Part shown: one piece after another, positions 1 through 11,667 of the stretch
How the letters are laid out: the number at the start of each line of letters is the position of its first letter
How positions within the stretch are numbered: the first letter of the stretch is position 1
NCBI GenBank assembly: GCA_004794655.1
Contig: SMMW01000555.1
Span: 2,480,001-2,544,000, forward strand
Reading direction: 5' to 3'
Source: Marisa cornuarietis
Lineage: Eukaryota > Mollusca > Gastropoda > Architaenioglossa > Ampullariidae
Length of the DNA stretch: 64,000 nucleotides
Position numbers and translations under genes: made by a program
Notes under the pieces: generated by a model
What the model saw: the letters and a program-made list of their open reading frames with translations, nothing else
Told to the model about the DNA's origin: nothing
Database searches by the model: none

Positions 1-829
1 GACTTTTAATTCAGGAGATGGCAGTGACTTACGGCAGAGCTCCGTGCTCTTTTAAATACTGGTCTATTAGTTCTGGGTGATTGATGTTATCCCTTATAGC
101 AAGCATTGGGGTCTGGATGGCATCCGGACACAGACAGCACCAGCGGACACCATGGTCTCTCTGGTCAGGACTCATCTACAAAATCAAGCTGATGTCATTA
201 CTCTTAACATCACTGTTCTAGCGGTAAAATTGTTTACAGGGCGAGGTGTGTGTATACTAAGCTATTACACATCTGAAGTTATGTGCCTAGGGTCAGGATG
301 GTGTCCAAACGCAAACAACATCAACAAAAACCATGACGTTTCTAAACCTTCATCTGGAATTTTGCTCTTCGTCTTGTCTTAATAATAAATATAAAATATA
401 AAAAATATATAATATATAAAATAATCTCAAAATATTGCCCCATATCGACTTAACAGTTAGGTTCTATATGTTTAAAATTATATTTAATAAAGAAAGTTTA
501 AAAAAGTACACTTTTGATAAGAGCACTTGGCGCTTAGGGCTACATTGACCCTACATCCTCTATCTCGTAATTAGTCTTTAGTTCTCTCTCTGTTTTGTCT
601 TTGAGAGTTTACTTATCTTTTTTCACTCGGGATTGGATCGAGATGAAGCGGGAGAGATGAGAGAGAAAGAGAGAGAAAGAATAGAACTGTCCATCAGTTC
701 GCGATGCATCTGACCAGAGACTAAGATTTATATACAAGATCATCACATGGTGAAGCCGACCACAGCGTACTTCGCCGCACAATAGTTCGGAGTAAACGAT
801 TGTGTATAGATTCCTGATCAACACATTGG

Positions 830-830
<1 letters not shown>

Positions 831-896
<66 letters not shown>
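831..896. repeat. (CA)n microsatellite beside exon 5 acceptor, copy 1
   Basis: Perfect CA tract of about 66 bp, which is (TG)n on the dehydrogenase coding strand. It ends 17 nt upstream of the exon 5 acceptor. Equivalent tracts sit at the same place in copies 2 and 3. Confidence 0.98.
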
Positions 897-897
<1 letters not shown>

Positions 898-1578
898 GCG
901 CGGATATGTGCAGATCGTCGTAAAAAGTAAATGTTCATCCAACAAAGTGCACCACACAGTCCGTGTCACTGTAATGTCCAGCTACACGAGAATATTCATC
1001 TCAAGGGAGTCCAGTTAATAATCATTTACAGTTTCAAAGAACAGTGAGTAATATACACTGACTCCATCTACTTGATAGTGGTGGAAAAAATTGAGAATGT
1101 TAAGCAAATCTGAAAATCTACTAACCTGCAAGAGATGCCACATTAATGATGACACCACCTTGACCTCCGCGGTCACGGCGCATGTGCTCCAGGGCTAAGA
1201 GACTGCCTCGGATATGAGACCCCTGTGATCAGAAAGTGCTATGTGTTTGTGACAATGTAGGTAGAGAAACCCCAGTAAAATCAGTAAAATGAGACAGACA
1301 TTATCTGGGGTCTATCACTGAAATTCTGGTCGTTCTAGACTAATTGTTTAACCTCAAATATTATGTCTTTTTTATCTGTTTATTTTTGAATCAAACTTTG
1401 CTTCGAGTTATATGCTGTGCCATCACATCTAAAATTATTGTATTTTCCCACGACAGCCCTGATATACAAACCGCGTTTACACACAACATTTTCTCCCAGT
1501 TTTTCTCGTCCAGAATCCCAGCATTGTTGACACAGATGTCCACGGCTCCAAACTTGGACACTGCCGCCCCGAACGCCG

Positions 1579-2644
1579 CTGTTCACCATAACAATATAAC
1601 ATGTTACATGACACAAAACAACAAGTTACATATTTTCTATTTTCTCATTAGAAGATTCGCATAAAAATAAAAATTTCGGTTGTTACCGTGGTGTGTCATA
1701 ACCTGTCATGTTGCAATCTATGGTTTAGGAGAGTCGGATGAAGGCGTAATGAATCGTCTCACCCTAACTGTGATAAATGTGATCTGTGAACAGAGAGATA
1801 GCGCTGTTATGTGTCGCATTATGGGTGGGTCAAAAGTAAGGACCATCAGGTCAAGTGGATAGCGTAGCTTGAAAGGTGGAGAGCTCAATGCCGAACAGTA
1901 GAGAGCCAGGGAGGATTTGCTGGATGGTCTCATACCTCCCAGTCTGCTGGTGGCACAACTCCAGCAGGTGTGACTGCTTCGTGGCAAAGGATGGTGGTTT
2001 GTCTCCGCAGCCTGTACGAGAGGCTGGGACAAAATTTATGCCTGTTTATGTTTAACCCTAGTCGAGCCTCTGCAGTTTAAGACATGATTGCTTCGTGGCG
2101 TGGAGCCTGAGCAGACAAACATCGGTCAGCGGGCAAGGGCTGAGGGGGGAGGGGGAGAAACAGCTGTCGGAGACTAGAGGCGCGCTCAGTAGAAGTGTGT
2201 TGCTTTGGTTTCAGGTCTTATATATATACTGCCTCTTTTTTAAGTACAGTATCACCTTTCAGTGGTGTGTTGTTTATGTGTACCTATTTATGCTTTTCTT
2301 CTCTATTTTGAAATAAACGTTTTCTTGTACTGTCAAAACGTATAAGTTTCTGTTCTTGGAGTTTCAGTTCACATATTCACACACACTGTGCAGTGTAGAG
2401 ATTGCTTTATGCGGATGAGAGACCACTGTGTTGGCTGTGAGCGTGCCTGTGGGGTAAGGGTGTAGATGGGTGCAGCTCGAGAGCGACAAAGGACAGTAAC
2501 AACCTACAAACATCACCTGAAACAAATTATTCGTACAGGTTAATGTAGGTTACAGATTTCCTATCCTCCTGCAATAGTACATTATTTCTCGACGCCTGCA
2601 ATTTTAGTCTGGCATAAACCGTAGATCAGTGTCTGTGTACAAAC
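1579..2644 (-). other. Intron 2 of dehydrogenase copy 1
   Basis: No coding sequence seen. The segment about 2040-2340 recurs in intron 2 of copy 2 (about 44700-44960) and more than once in copy 3 (about 52540-53110), so it is ancestral intron sequence with local repeat expansion in copy 3. Short ORFs here are chance. Confidence 0.6.
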
Positions 2645-2857
2645 CTTTGTGCTGCTCTGTATCCGAGACGTCTGCCGGCTGAAAGAAGACGACGTCGGCG
2701 CCATATTGTGTTTGTAGCTCGGCCTCTGTGGCCTTCCCTCTCTCAACATTGACATCACAGAACAACACCTGCCATATCAGTGATATAACACGTAGCAAAA
2801 TCATATCCCTGACATACAGTCTGGTAGGAAACCTTTTTTTATAGCACCGGCTGGGTC

Positions 2858-3256
2858 ATCATGTCTGAGTCTCATTTTACTGATTTTACTGGGGTTTTTG
2901 CACCGAAACCTTCGCTCCTCATCAGACTCCCGCATTTTATCCCTCCCTCTCACAAAGACAGTCGCATATGGACAACGGATGTTCTCCCTCAGTGCTGCTC
3001 AGCAGTGGAACTCTCTACCACATCACATTCGCCACTCAGCCTCCAAGGATGCATTCAAACACTCTCTTAAAACATATCTTTTTACAAAGTACTATTCCTG
3101 ACTTGTACCTCATCTTTATGTTGTTCAGTGTCCCTATGTGTACCTCACTGTCTATTGGTTGTTATGTTTCTTTCTATCAAATTGTACTGCGCAGAGAGTG
3201 CGATCTATCTTATTCGTGATTCTGCGCATTATAAGTTCGCATTATTATTATTATCT
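2858..3256 (+). mobile_element. 5'-truncated CR1/L2-type LINE 3' end
   Basis: Frame 2898-3101 reads RNLRSSSDSR, then FSLSAAQQWNSLP and AFKHSLKTYLF before a stop, the typical C-terminal tail of CR1/L2-type reverse transcriptase ORFs. A 3' end with (ATT)n at about 3240-3255 follows. It lies in intron 1 of dehydrogenase copy 1. Copy 2 shows the empty site: its sequence runs from a stretch like 2845-2857 straight into a stretch like 3258 onward (about 45450-45490). Confidence 0.85.
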
Positions 3257-3257
3257 G

Positions 3258-3500
3258 TGTGAGGTCGTAAAACAGGACGGCACACCAGCTCGAGTTTCAG
3301 CAATGGCGAGCGAGTTAATTGTATGCCTGTTACAATAAATCATAGCAAACATTATTATAGCAACTTCTGGGTCATTTAAGCTCGTCCCTGTATCTCGGTG
3401 AGGTTGTAAAATAACACTGCGCACCAGTTTGACATTTAGCAATCGCGAGCGAGTTAGTGGTAGGTATGTTACAATACATCACAGACACAAATATTTACGT
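3258..3500. repeat. Local tandem duplication in intron 1 of copy 1
   Basis: Two imperfect copies of about 110-130 bp (about 3258-3350 and 3390-3500), each with a GTGAGGT-TGTAAAA-like start, a GCACACCAG/GCGCACCAG core, GCGAGCGAGTTA and TTACAATA. Copy 2 has the unit once (about 45477-45580). The duplication borders the LINE insertion. Confidence 0.6.
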
Positions 3501-3719
3501 AAAAAAATTGTCAATTGCAAGGCAGTCGGTAGAGATTAAAAAACAAAAAAACGGTTAGCAGTGAAAAGTACACTTTTCTTTTTCTCCTGTACGTTATTAA
3601 ATGTACAGTCAATGAATGTTTCTTACCTTTGCTCCCAGAGACAGTAACTCTTCCACGATACCACGGCCGAAGCCTTGCGCACCGCCTGTAAGAAACACGC
3701 CCTTACCTCGAGGGTCCAT

Positions 3720-3985
3720 GATAGCAGTTTGCAAACTTACAGCCAAGACTGTAGAAAAGATAGCTGTTGGATGAAACCTCGTCTCACCAGATCGTAACCT
3801 GTCTACTTTATCTCTCGAGATGATTGTTCGTATCTGCATACAATTGTCACAGACACCCACACGCACGCAGTCGCCCAAACATTTGCGCGTTGATTTTTTC
3901 TTAGTTGTAAACAAAACAACTGAATCTGCGTCTTTGCAGGCCCTGCCTAAATTTGATTATGGAGAAATTCTGTTTTTCAGTGAGT
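3720..3985 (-). promoter_or_regulatory. Upstream region of dehydrogenase copy 1
   Basis: About 260 bp upstream of the ATG is similar to 53817-54085 of copy 3, suggesting conserved leader or promoter sequence. The TCTCGCGAGA palindrome of copy 3 reads TCTCACCAGA here (about 3781-3790), so it is degenerate. Confidence 0.45.
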
Positions 3986-4364
3986 AGATGAATGAAACCT
4001 ACGAATAATTAAGAAAAGGAGAGCCTTATATACGTCGACGGTTTGTCTTTATTTTAAACCCAGCGATTGCAATGCATGGCATTGCCACTAGAAATAAGTA
4101 ACTGGGGAAAACTTCATACCTCGAGGACGGTGGGAAGTGGGTCTAAAATTGACGCTTTTTTTTAAACAATATAAATACATCACATTACCCATTTCAGATC
4201 CATTTATTCCCAAGACGCATCTATTCAGTGTAGAAGGGGGAAAAGAGTAGAGATGTGGAGAAAGAGTGAAAGAGTAAGAACACCCCAGCATCCGCTAACT
4301 GTGCTTATAATTTAATAGTTGTTGATATGGTTTCCACATTACTTATATTTACATTTTATAATCT
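3986..4364. other. Gene-free stretch sharing a repeat with 39700-39780
   Basis: No gene seen. The segment 4105-4165 (minus-frame residues PTSHRPRGMKFSPVTYF) resembles 39705-39775 (PISYRPRGLKFSLITHF), so it is probably a fragment of an unrecognised interspersed repeat. Confidence 0.4.
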
Positions 4365-4367
4365 TCA

Positions 4368-4726
4368 AAAAATATGTATAGAGTGTATATCGTTTTTCCA
4401 TTTGCATACATAAATGTAATATTTTGCTAGCAAGATGATTAGGTCTAACACTTTGTCCGTACAAATGTTGTCCTGTACACCAAATAAAATCAATTTTTCA
4501 GAAAAATTAAAATTTCTTCGTGTTGTACATTTACTAATCATAACTGAATGTAGATCTCCCCAGAAGACACTAACAAGTTGACATTGCCATAATAGATGAT
4601 TTATTGTTTCTCCATCGATAAGACATATAGCACAGTTGGGGGAATTAACAATCTTTCTTATAAAGAGGAACCTGTTGGTTGGCAAAGTTCTGTGGAGAAT
4701 TCTTAACTGAAACCATTTTAGTTGAA
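4368..4726 (-). mobile_element. L1/Tx1-like LINE fragment, reverse-transcriptase C-terminus
   Basis: The minus-strand frame reads WFQLRILHRTLPTNRFLF, then CAIC, ETINHLLWQC and FWGDL. This is the usual C-terminal zinc-knuckle region of L1/Tx1-type LINE ORF2 (W-x-R-LLHR-x-LPTN and C-x2-C-x-H-x-C). It is a truncated relic with no upstream RT core. Confidence 0.7.
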
Positions 4727-4735
4727 TTAAAGCTT

Positions 4736-5190
4736 ATCATGCTTTTCTATCGTGTTCTTCATGGCTTGGCTCCAGTCTGTGTGTGTGAGCTTGTATTGCC
4801 ATAGCAGCCTCGCAGTTCAGTTCACTCACCAGACTAGAGACGTTTGGTCGCTCTTTCTCCTTCTCGATCTGGCTTAGTATTTGGGATGGCCTCCCTCCTT
4901 CTCTCCACAGAGTGGAGTCGCTACATGCCTTCCAATTTGGACTTCAAACATATCTCTTTCGGAAACACTTACTATAACTAGTCCCCCATAACTTGTCCTT
5001 TCTCCCCCACCCTCCTATCTCTGTGTTCCATCATTTCTTGTATTGCTAAACAATACATGTTAGTACACGTATCTTGTGCTTCTTTGCACTCGCTTGTGAC
5101 GACATCACACGACCTCTTTCCCCACTGCCCCTAGTCTCCTATCAAGCGTGTTGGGAAATGCGCTATACAAATCATATTATTATTAGTATC
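4736..5190 (+). mobile_element. CR1/L2-type LINE 3' end
   Basis: Reads VLHGLAPVCVCELVLP and, after stops and a frame change, LQTYLFRKH, followed by a 3' UTR ending in GCGCTATACAAAT and (ATT)n. This matches the last part of CR1/L2-type ORFs (HGLAPVYLSELL and LKTYLFR in related elements). It has stops and is inactive. Confidence 0.7.
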
Positions 5191-5810
5191 TTTGGGCGTG
5201 CAAGTAACGAAGATAATAAATTAAAAGATTGCTCAAGTAATTTCACCTAAATTATCTTTGAGAAGACTTCATAAATTTATATTAAGAGCCTGAAGGGGGT
5301 GGGGGCAATGATAGGAGATTCTCAGTGCTACGGTATATAGACTACACTTACGGATCTGGGCCTCCGGGGGCCCCGCGGACCCCTGGGAGAGTGTCTCTTG
5401 CGTACTGCTAAGGCCGTTACTGGACTTACGTCAGGTGAATTAACAGGCGAGTATACGACAATGTTTCGGTTAGATAAGTATCGCGTATAAAGTAATTGTT
5501 CCAATAAAATGATGTCGACGAAAACGGCAATTAAAAGGAAGAGGAATAAAATAGGATTATGAAGGCAATGACTAGCGCTGAAGTTAAAGGTAGACAATCC
5601 TCAAGGAGCAGGCAACGTTAGGTCCCTGATTACCTCCCTTAAAATGAGTGGCAAGAAGGGGGGGGGTATTTGTGTTTAACACCGTGCCAGCAACTAAGGC
5701 TATATCATGGCGAAGTGGGGTGGGGGCGAGGGACTGGAAGAGGTCATCACAAAGAATGTGACAAAGCAGTTAGTGTTACAGACACAGAGGTGGCCTTTAA
5801 CCTCACGGGA
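5191..5810. other. Gene-free stretch
   Basis: Nothing recognisable on either strand apart from short chance ORFs and a GC-rich patch near 5360-5390. Confidence 0.5.
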
Positions 5811-6360
5811 CGTGCGTCATGTGACCATGCGCTGGTTTTTATACTGGTGCTCTTATCGTTAGTATTTACATCGCTGCAAACTCTAATTAATAATACCTTG
5901 TTGAACCCAGTGAGTTTCCTAAATACTGCTTGATACTAAATTTTTCAAGAACTGTTACACAATTTCGTAATTTTGCTTATATCGAAATAAAATCTACAGC
6001 GACATTCAAGCATTTGTGTAGAGAAAAACTGTGAGATAATTAGAGCTTCTAGCAAACGTTTCCTACCATGAATTTCATCAGCTAAATTCAAAAACTGTTT
6101 ATAGACAAGCAAGATCTTTGTAAGATAAGGAATCATTTGCAGTATTGTTGCAGGCTAGAAAAAGATTTAAATGGTTAACTTGCTTGTCATAAAAATCCGT
6201 GTTTATCTTCTGAGTGCATGCGGCCCATGGCGGACTAATTAAACGGACTGGAGACGAGATAGGAACCGTCTGTGTCAGACGCCCAGTCGGTGCGAAGCAG
6301 ACGACATGATGAGATTGAGTGATTGTCACGTGAGTCAACCTCGCTAATGATGGCGCAGTG
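5811..6360. repeat. Low-copy repeat R1, copy a
   Basis: Shares blocks with 18510-18720, 27815-28300, 39815-40290 and 55117-55470: a GCAAACTCTAATTAATAATACC-type start, a GCGGACTAATTAAA motif, CGAAGCAGACGACAT and GTGATTGTCACGTGAGTCA. This is non-coding sequence carried along by the segmental duplications. Confidence 0.65.
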
Positions 6361-9061
6361 TTGTAGGAACCGGGTGGTGGGCAAGGGGGCCAACCGCACT
6401 CTCAAAATAGATAGTGAGGAGGCAAGAATGTGAACGTCAGCACGAAGTTTGCTCTCCCGAAGCAAAGCTCCTTCCTACGCCGCTGTGTCGTTGAGTGGTT
6501 CATTATGGCAAGATCAAACATCTTCACTTCATGATGAGCGCAGTGTGATCGCGATCGACTAAGTACAGATAAAAATACCTATCGACGGTGTGACGCCGAT
6601 GTACACAGAATTAAAATAATACAATAAAACGAAATACAATAAAAGACGACATCAAGAACATTTTTCTGAAGAATAGTGTGTGCTGTCTCGCTACAAGTCA
6701 GATGCAACAATATTCACGGTATAAAATATTTTTAAATAGACCTAGACGATAACTACCTCTTGAAACAAAAACCAAGAGTTCAGATACACTTAAAAATATG
6801 TGTGTTTGTCACAGGGGTGTAGAAACGTGAAACTATAACAGAAAGTGGCATTATTATGCAAATCATTTAAAAGAAAGTTTTCCTCGATAGTAGTGAAACT
6901 TGTTTCGAATTAAAATAAATAACGAGCAAATTTTAACGAAACAGTTTTGTTTATTGGCTGCTAATACATTATACATGAATAAGATAATGTCTCACCACTT
7001 CCTTTTGTAAACGTTGCATCATTCACCTGATGTAGTAGCCATACAACTGTTTGCAGTAAATATTACAAGTCTTGCGTCCTGACTGCATGCCAGTAGAACT
7101 TCTGCAAGAGATCCCTGTAAAGTCGCCTAATGTTTCCAAAACTGAGCTACTTAAAAGCTGATTTAGGAGAAAAAGGACTCTTAGTGTGGATAAACATTTT
7201 TTCTAGACGCCTATAGATATTTTTGATATTTTCATCTCCGGTTACAGGCCGATAAGCGTAAAAGACCTAGTAATTAGAATTAATGGTCGTTAACCATAAT
7301 CATATCTTTTCCCACAGATTTTCAAAAAAGGGCTTACGGGCACGTTTGACTCATTATTCAATTTCGTAGATCACACGTGAAAAAGGCATGGAATGCATAA
7401 GCAGCAGCGCTGAAGACAAGGCTAACAGCTGGCTTAGCAACATGGCCCCAGACTGGCCTTAAAGTAATTGCAATGAAGTAACGAGAAAGAAGATACCTGT
7501 TCTCGTGCTTTGTAGTGAAGGGTTCGTGTGACCGTTGTATACTTTGTCAGTTTGCCAATCACTTTATTCTTTATCTTTATGCCGTGCCCATTTTGTGATA
7601 TAAAATCACGAAGATGTTAATCTAGTTGGTTCTTGATTGTTTTTTTTCTATTTTCTTCTTTTATTTTTTCTCTCCCTCCGCCATCCTCTGTGGTCAACTT
7701 ACACGCAGAATTAACAATTTTATTTTAGCTGAAATGTATTATTAAAAAAAACTTTTTAATGTCGTAAAGTCGTAATGAATTTAGAATTATTTTACTTTTG
7801 TCGACATAAAATGAGCTACATTCGTAAGGCAGTTAATCTACTATCAATGCCATGAAAAAGTAGGCAAGAGTGTAACTACGGAGGAAAATCTACTTTCAGC
7901 ACTTGTAATCACAATAACTAGCATATTTCAGCCTGCCAGGTGATACTGGGACATGCATAAGCAGTACCTTTTTGTTATTTGTGACTGAAAATGTTACTTA
8001 CTATGTCAGTGGCTGTGGCTAAGATGCACATCAAACCTCTGTTAAAAAGCAGTAGGTCATCACTTGCTACAAGAACATTAAGCAACATTTTCTCCACAAA
8101 GAGGCCATGACCACTTAAAGAGGCTTGTGATATTTTATTAGCATTTATCTTCATGCCATTTCTCTAAAAGCCAATGTTACAGAAATCTAGTTACAGACAA
8201 TGTTTACCCAGTTGAGGTTCATATATATATATATATTATAAAGAGACAAGGTAAAAACGTTTAACACTTTTTAGCCTTAAAGCAAGTGTAGGTCGTTGTC
8301 CAGAATAAATCAATGGACGTTTTTGTCTGCATTTTAAAAAGCGGCGGCCGAACTTTGTGGATTTTCCTTTACTCTGGAACCGTAGCTATAAACATTGGCA
8401 AAGATTCTCTGGAGTAAAGTAACATATTCCTTTAGTCTGGGCAACCCATTGCAGCTAGGGAGACAAGAAATGTATCACTGATTTTCCTATTTACCCGTCA
8501 GCAACGACTTAGCCTTGCTTTATGAGTACGACCCATGAAGGACTGAGAAAGAGAACAAGACTCGGCATCTTACTACACAAAACAGTCGATAACACGATAG
8601 AAGAAAAAGTCAAAGTTTAAAAATATTCTTTAGAATACTGCATATTTTCAACTAATAAAAAGCTTGACTAAACCAACCAACATGGAGACCTTAAATATTA
8701 CAGTGACAAATAGCCCACTCTACATTTCATGTGGCTGATCTCCTTAACCAGGTGTTTCAGAAAAATGGTTTATTGTTAAAAGATAAAAAGTACATCAAAA
8801 CAACAGAAATTATTTTATAAAGACTGGATTTTTTGTTGAGAGTTAAAGCAAATTTGTACAGTGTATGAGATTTGATAATTTGCTAAATTGTTTTTAGATA
8901 TATACGTGTGTCTCTATTCATTTGTGTATAATGCTTCTATTTATATAAAGTATATGCTTTACATTTTTTTACATTAAAAGGAAGGTTAATTACTCATGAA
9001 ATTTAGAAACCTGTACAGCACAGACAGTGTATGTAAGCGTGTAGTTATTTTTACGAGGCTA
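6361..9061. other. Gene-poor AT-rich region
   Basis: No gene, receptor relic or dehydrogenase exon found. Contains a short (AT)n at 8221-8238. Confidence 0.5.
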
Positions 9062-9145
9062 TATTAATAATAATAAATAAATAGAACATTTGTACAGCGC
9101 CTTTTTCCAGCATTAGCCAGACTCAAGGCGCTTAAAATATAAACA
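9062..9145 (-). mobile_element. LINE/SINE 3' tail
   Basis: Read on the minus strand, AAGCGCCTTGAGTCTGGC is followed by GGCGCTGTACAAATGTTC and a (TTA)n-type end. This is the style of 3' tail found in many L2/CR1-type LINEs and their SINEs. Only the tail is present. Confidence 0.55.
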
Positions 9146-9952
9146 CACAGACATGAGAATAATAACGGTCTCAAAACAAAGAGTTCCTTGTGTTTTCAAA
9201 GTGGATGCCGTCTGCACAGACGCAGTCATAACAGTTCAGTTAAACTACCAGCTGCAGCTGAGATTTGTAGTCGTAGTATCAGTGGAATAGTTAGTGGTGG
9301 AGGTGGCGGCACATATAAACATTAAGTTGTTCATTGTTAGCGCACATACGACTGTCACGGAGGTCACATCAACACGTACAGCGGAACTGAAGAAAATAGA
9401 TGATGCAGGAGGCAACGATGTAGACAAGAGATGAGAGAATCAAGTCCATGCTTGTTGACTAACTGAGATCCACAATCTAAAGCAGCGGAAAGAATTTTGC
9501 GAGGAAAATGTACCGAAGTAGAGCAGAAAGTGTTGAGCAATCTGCATGGTAGTGATGACTTAAATCAACAAGCAAAAATCCAGGAGTCGAGATGATGTCG
9601 ATATGGCGTTCACGACCGTTAGACGATAAAGACGACAAAAATGGGGCACAGGCTCAGAAAATAGTCCAGAACAGCGACAGGTGACACGCAGCGAAAAGCA
9701 CAGATAAACAGTTATCAGCAAACACCAAATACGATAAAAACCCAAAGACACTACACGAAATAAAAGAAAAAGAGCAGAGAGAGCTCCAGCCGGTAAGTAT
9801 TAGTAAAATTGCGGGTGTAAATAAGACACAGAATATGTCGTCTGCAAGAATTTAGTATATCTGTAACATATTTATTGACCACGTTTTCCACTCACACACT
9901 AACGTTATCATGCACAATTAAAATAGTCATTGCTGCTGGTGTTTTTGTCATT
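9146..9952. other. 3' flank of first receptor, no gene seen
   Basis: No coding sequence recognised. Minus-strand 3' UTR of the receptor at 9953-10924 is expected in the upper part. Confidence 0.4.
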
Positions 9953-10924
9953 TTAGTACTGTGAAATGCACCAAAGACTTGCAGCTTTCTTCCTAAACTT
10001 TGCGCCGGTCAAACAATACAGGTAGAAGTTGACAACACTATTTGCGGTACAAAGTAAATTGAGTGCAAATAAAACTGATGAAACAGAAAAGTAGAAGCTT
10101 TTGTCATCTTTGTTAATGATGTAAGGAAGAGCAACCACTAGCACACGAACAGGGGCGGACAGTACAAGGAATATCAACGACAAAGCAATTAAGGTCAGGG
10201 ACAAAGAGGAGAATTTTCTATTGGGAGAAGTGACATTTGCCGAGTGATTGACTGATAGTGTCTTACGAACGTTTTGCGCCGAGGTAAGCACCGCTCTCAC
10301 AAGAACACTGTTGGACACAAGCAGCAGAATAAATGGAACAATTGAACCTATTATGAGATCTACATACGAAAACAAGTGAAAAAAGAAAGGTACGTAATCT
10401 GAGCCAACAGGTCGACACACACAGATGTTTGAAGACGAATTAAAGCCCACGTGTGAGGAGAGAGACATGCCATACCAAATATGTGAGTATGACACAATGA
10501 TGACCAGTGTGATGCTGGTCGTCACCACGTGGGAAATACTGCGCGTGCAGAGTACGTTCACACGATGAGGCCACACGACTGACATCGCTCGCTGCATTGT
10601 CATGGCAACCAGGTACCATGACGACAAAGCACTGCTTGTATAGTGTACAGCAGTTAACATTTTGCAGGTGATTACATGCACACAAGAAACATCGATGCCT
10701 TCTAGTAAAAATAGCGAATAGTGTGATGTTATTCCGAAATACAAAAACAAAAGATCCGAGATAGCCAGTGCGATGAAGTATGTTGACATTGCTGACTTGT
10801 CCTTCATTCGAAGAAACACAATGATGGTCATGATATTACCAAATGTGCCAAATATCAGAAATAGAGGACAGACTATCTTTATCATTAGCAATAAACTATT
10901 GGTCAAAATCTGCTGTGATGCCAT
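9953..10924 (-). CDS. Rhodopsin-type GPCR, epsilon type (323 aa)
   Basis: A single open exon encodes seven membrane segments. TM1 has GTFGN with Asn30 (1.50), TM2 has LAISD with Asp57 (2.50), and Cys87 marks the start of TM3. The DRY site reads QRA (111-113), followed by VVWPHRVNV in loop 2. ECL2 carries C168 and C170, TM5 has Pro197, TM6 has SAP with Pro258 and no Trp at the toggle site, and TM7 has NFYLY at 299-303 in place of NPxxY. The C-tail is only about 15 residues. Sequence type resembles invertebrate peptide and orphan receptors; the ligand cannot be told. It should act at the plasma membrane through G proteins. The start is the first Met after a likely 5' UTR acceptor (TTTGTTTCAG) near 11005-11014. 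A decayed relative lies at 60490-60960. Confidence 0.93.
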   Translation of the reverse strand: MASQQILTNSLLLMIKIVCPLFLIFGTFGNIMTIIVFLRMKDKSAMSTYFIALAISDLLFLYFGITSHYSLFLLEGIDVSCVHVITCKMLTAVHYTSSALSSWYLVAMTMQRAMSVVWPHRVNVLCTRSISHVVTTSITLVIIVSYSHIWYGMSLSSHVGFNSSSNICVCRPVGSDYVPFFFHLFSYVDLIIGSIVPFILLLVSNSVLVRAVLTSAQNVRKTLSVNHSANVTSPNRKFSSLSLTLIALSLIFLVLSAPVRVLVVALPYIINKDDKSFYFSVSSVLFALNLLCTANSVVNFYLYCLTGAKFRKKAASLWCISQY

Positions 10925-11004
10925 GTCACTGTTTGATAACCTTAGGAAATGAGTCGTACAGTCACTTTACACGTTTCCTTGTTCACTACTGATAGTCCTC
11001 TGAC

Positions 11005-11600
11005 TGAAACAAATTTGAAATTGTTTTTTAAGCAGATGCAGTGTTTTATCAAAAGCTTTGCAAAAACAGCCACGCCTTCTATGACATAGCTGCAGAAATG
11101 CTTGTCTTTGCATTGAGGAAGGGCCAAGACATGTTTATATGTTTTGTAAACATTTTGTATAAAGGCTGTTCCTTTTCTTTACATTTTGATCTATCATTAT
11201 CAATTCGAATTGTTGTTCTACCTCTTTCAGTTAATTTTTTATGATTTTTTGAAAAAGGGGTAAATACTTTCGTCCAAGGGGGTCAAACCGCCGCTTGGCC
11301 TACGGTCAAGAGTGAGTTACTTTTAAGACCACTAAAGTAATACGTAAGTGTTAATCCTCGAAATTTACATTTATTTCTAGAATAAAATTGTAAAAGAATA
11401 TGCCTATTATGCGTAAAAAATCATTTAAAGACACAATCATATTATAACTGTACTTCCAAACAAAACACTTAACATAGGAAAATATGTCTTTAACTCCTAC
11501 CTCAATGCCAGTGTAGTTTGCATGGAGAGATGATAGGAAAGGCGGTTTTAATGGATGTTTGAGTAGACAGAACATCTTAAGGCGGCATCGACCCACAGAA
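11005..11600 (-). promoter_or_regulatory. 5' UTR intron and candidate promoter/5' exon of first receptor
   Basis: A minus-strand acceptor TTTGTTTCAG ends near 11005, and a donor-like GAG/GTAGGAG lies near 11500. The region above it resembles the candidate promoter of the beta receptors, including the CTGACTCCTCCCACTAG element at about 11650-11667. The transcript start is unknown. Confidence 0.4.
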
Positions 11601-11667
11601 AGAACTTCAATAATGAAGTCACGTGTCTTTTACTCTTACTGCAGACTGCACTGACTCCTCCCACTAG

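Larger units (their letters stand above)
33..3719 (-). pseudogene. HPGD-like: HPGD-like short-chain dehydrogenase, copy 1 (exons 1-6; probably disabled)
   Basis: Six of seven exons are visible, reading from high to low coordinates: 3627-3719 (ATG at 3719), 2645-2768, 1472-1578, 1126-1222, about 747-813 and 33-175; exon 7 would lie left of the window. Joined, they follow human HPGD colinearly: nucleotide-binding TGGAQGFG in exon 1, Asp of FCDVN (NAD preference) in exon 2, NNAG at 90-93, catalytic Ser138, and YCAAK giving Tyr151 and Lys155. Exon borders are GT-AG with phases that match copies 2 and 3. Exon 5 is damaged: compared with copy 3, about 22 bp are missing around 741-749, which removes its last codons and the GTGAG donor. 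Read-through meets TGA immediately after the Met that follows GFT. The family oxidises the 15-hydroxyl of prostaglandins and related lipids in the cytosol. Intron 1 holds a LINE 3' end and a local duplication. I call it a probable pseudogene, though a cryptic donor could rescue a shorter product. Confidence 0.8.

Noticed and set aside
609..969. ORFs rich in CVCVCV across (CA)n tracts (also near 42500, 50300, 21100, 59900)
   Set aside because: They are translations of dinucleotide repeats. In the dehydrogenase copies the real coding frame here is exon 5, outside the tract.
10440..10685. ORFs overlapping receptor genes in other frames (also 12560-12799, 30106-30309, 57011-57250, 37297-37479)
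   Set aside because: Shadow frames of conserved receptor coding sequence; their repetition between paralogues follows from nucleotide similarity.
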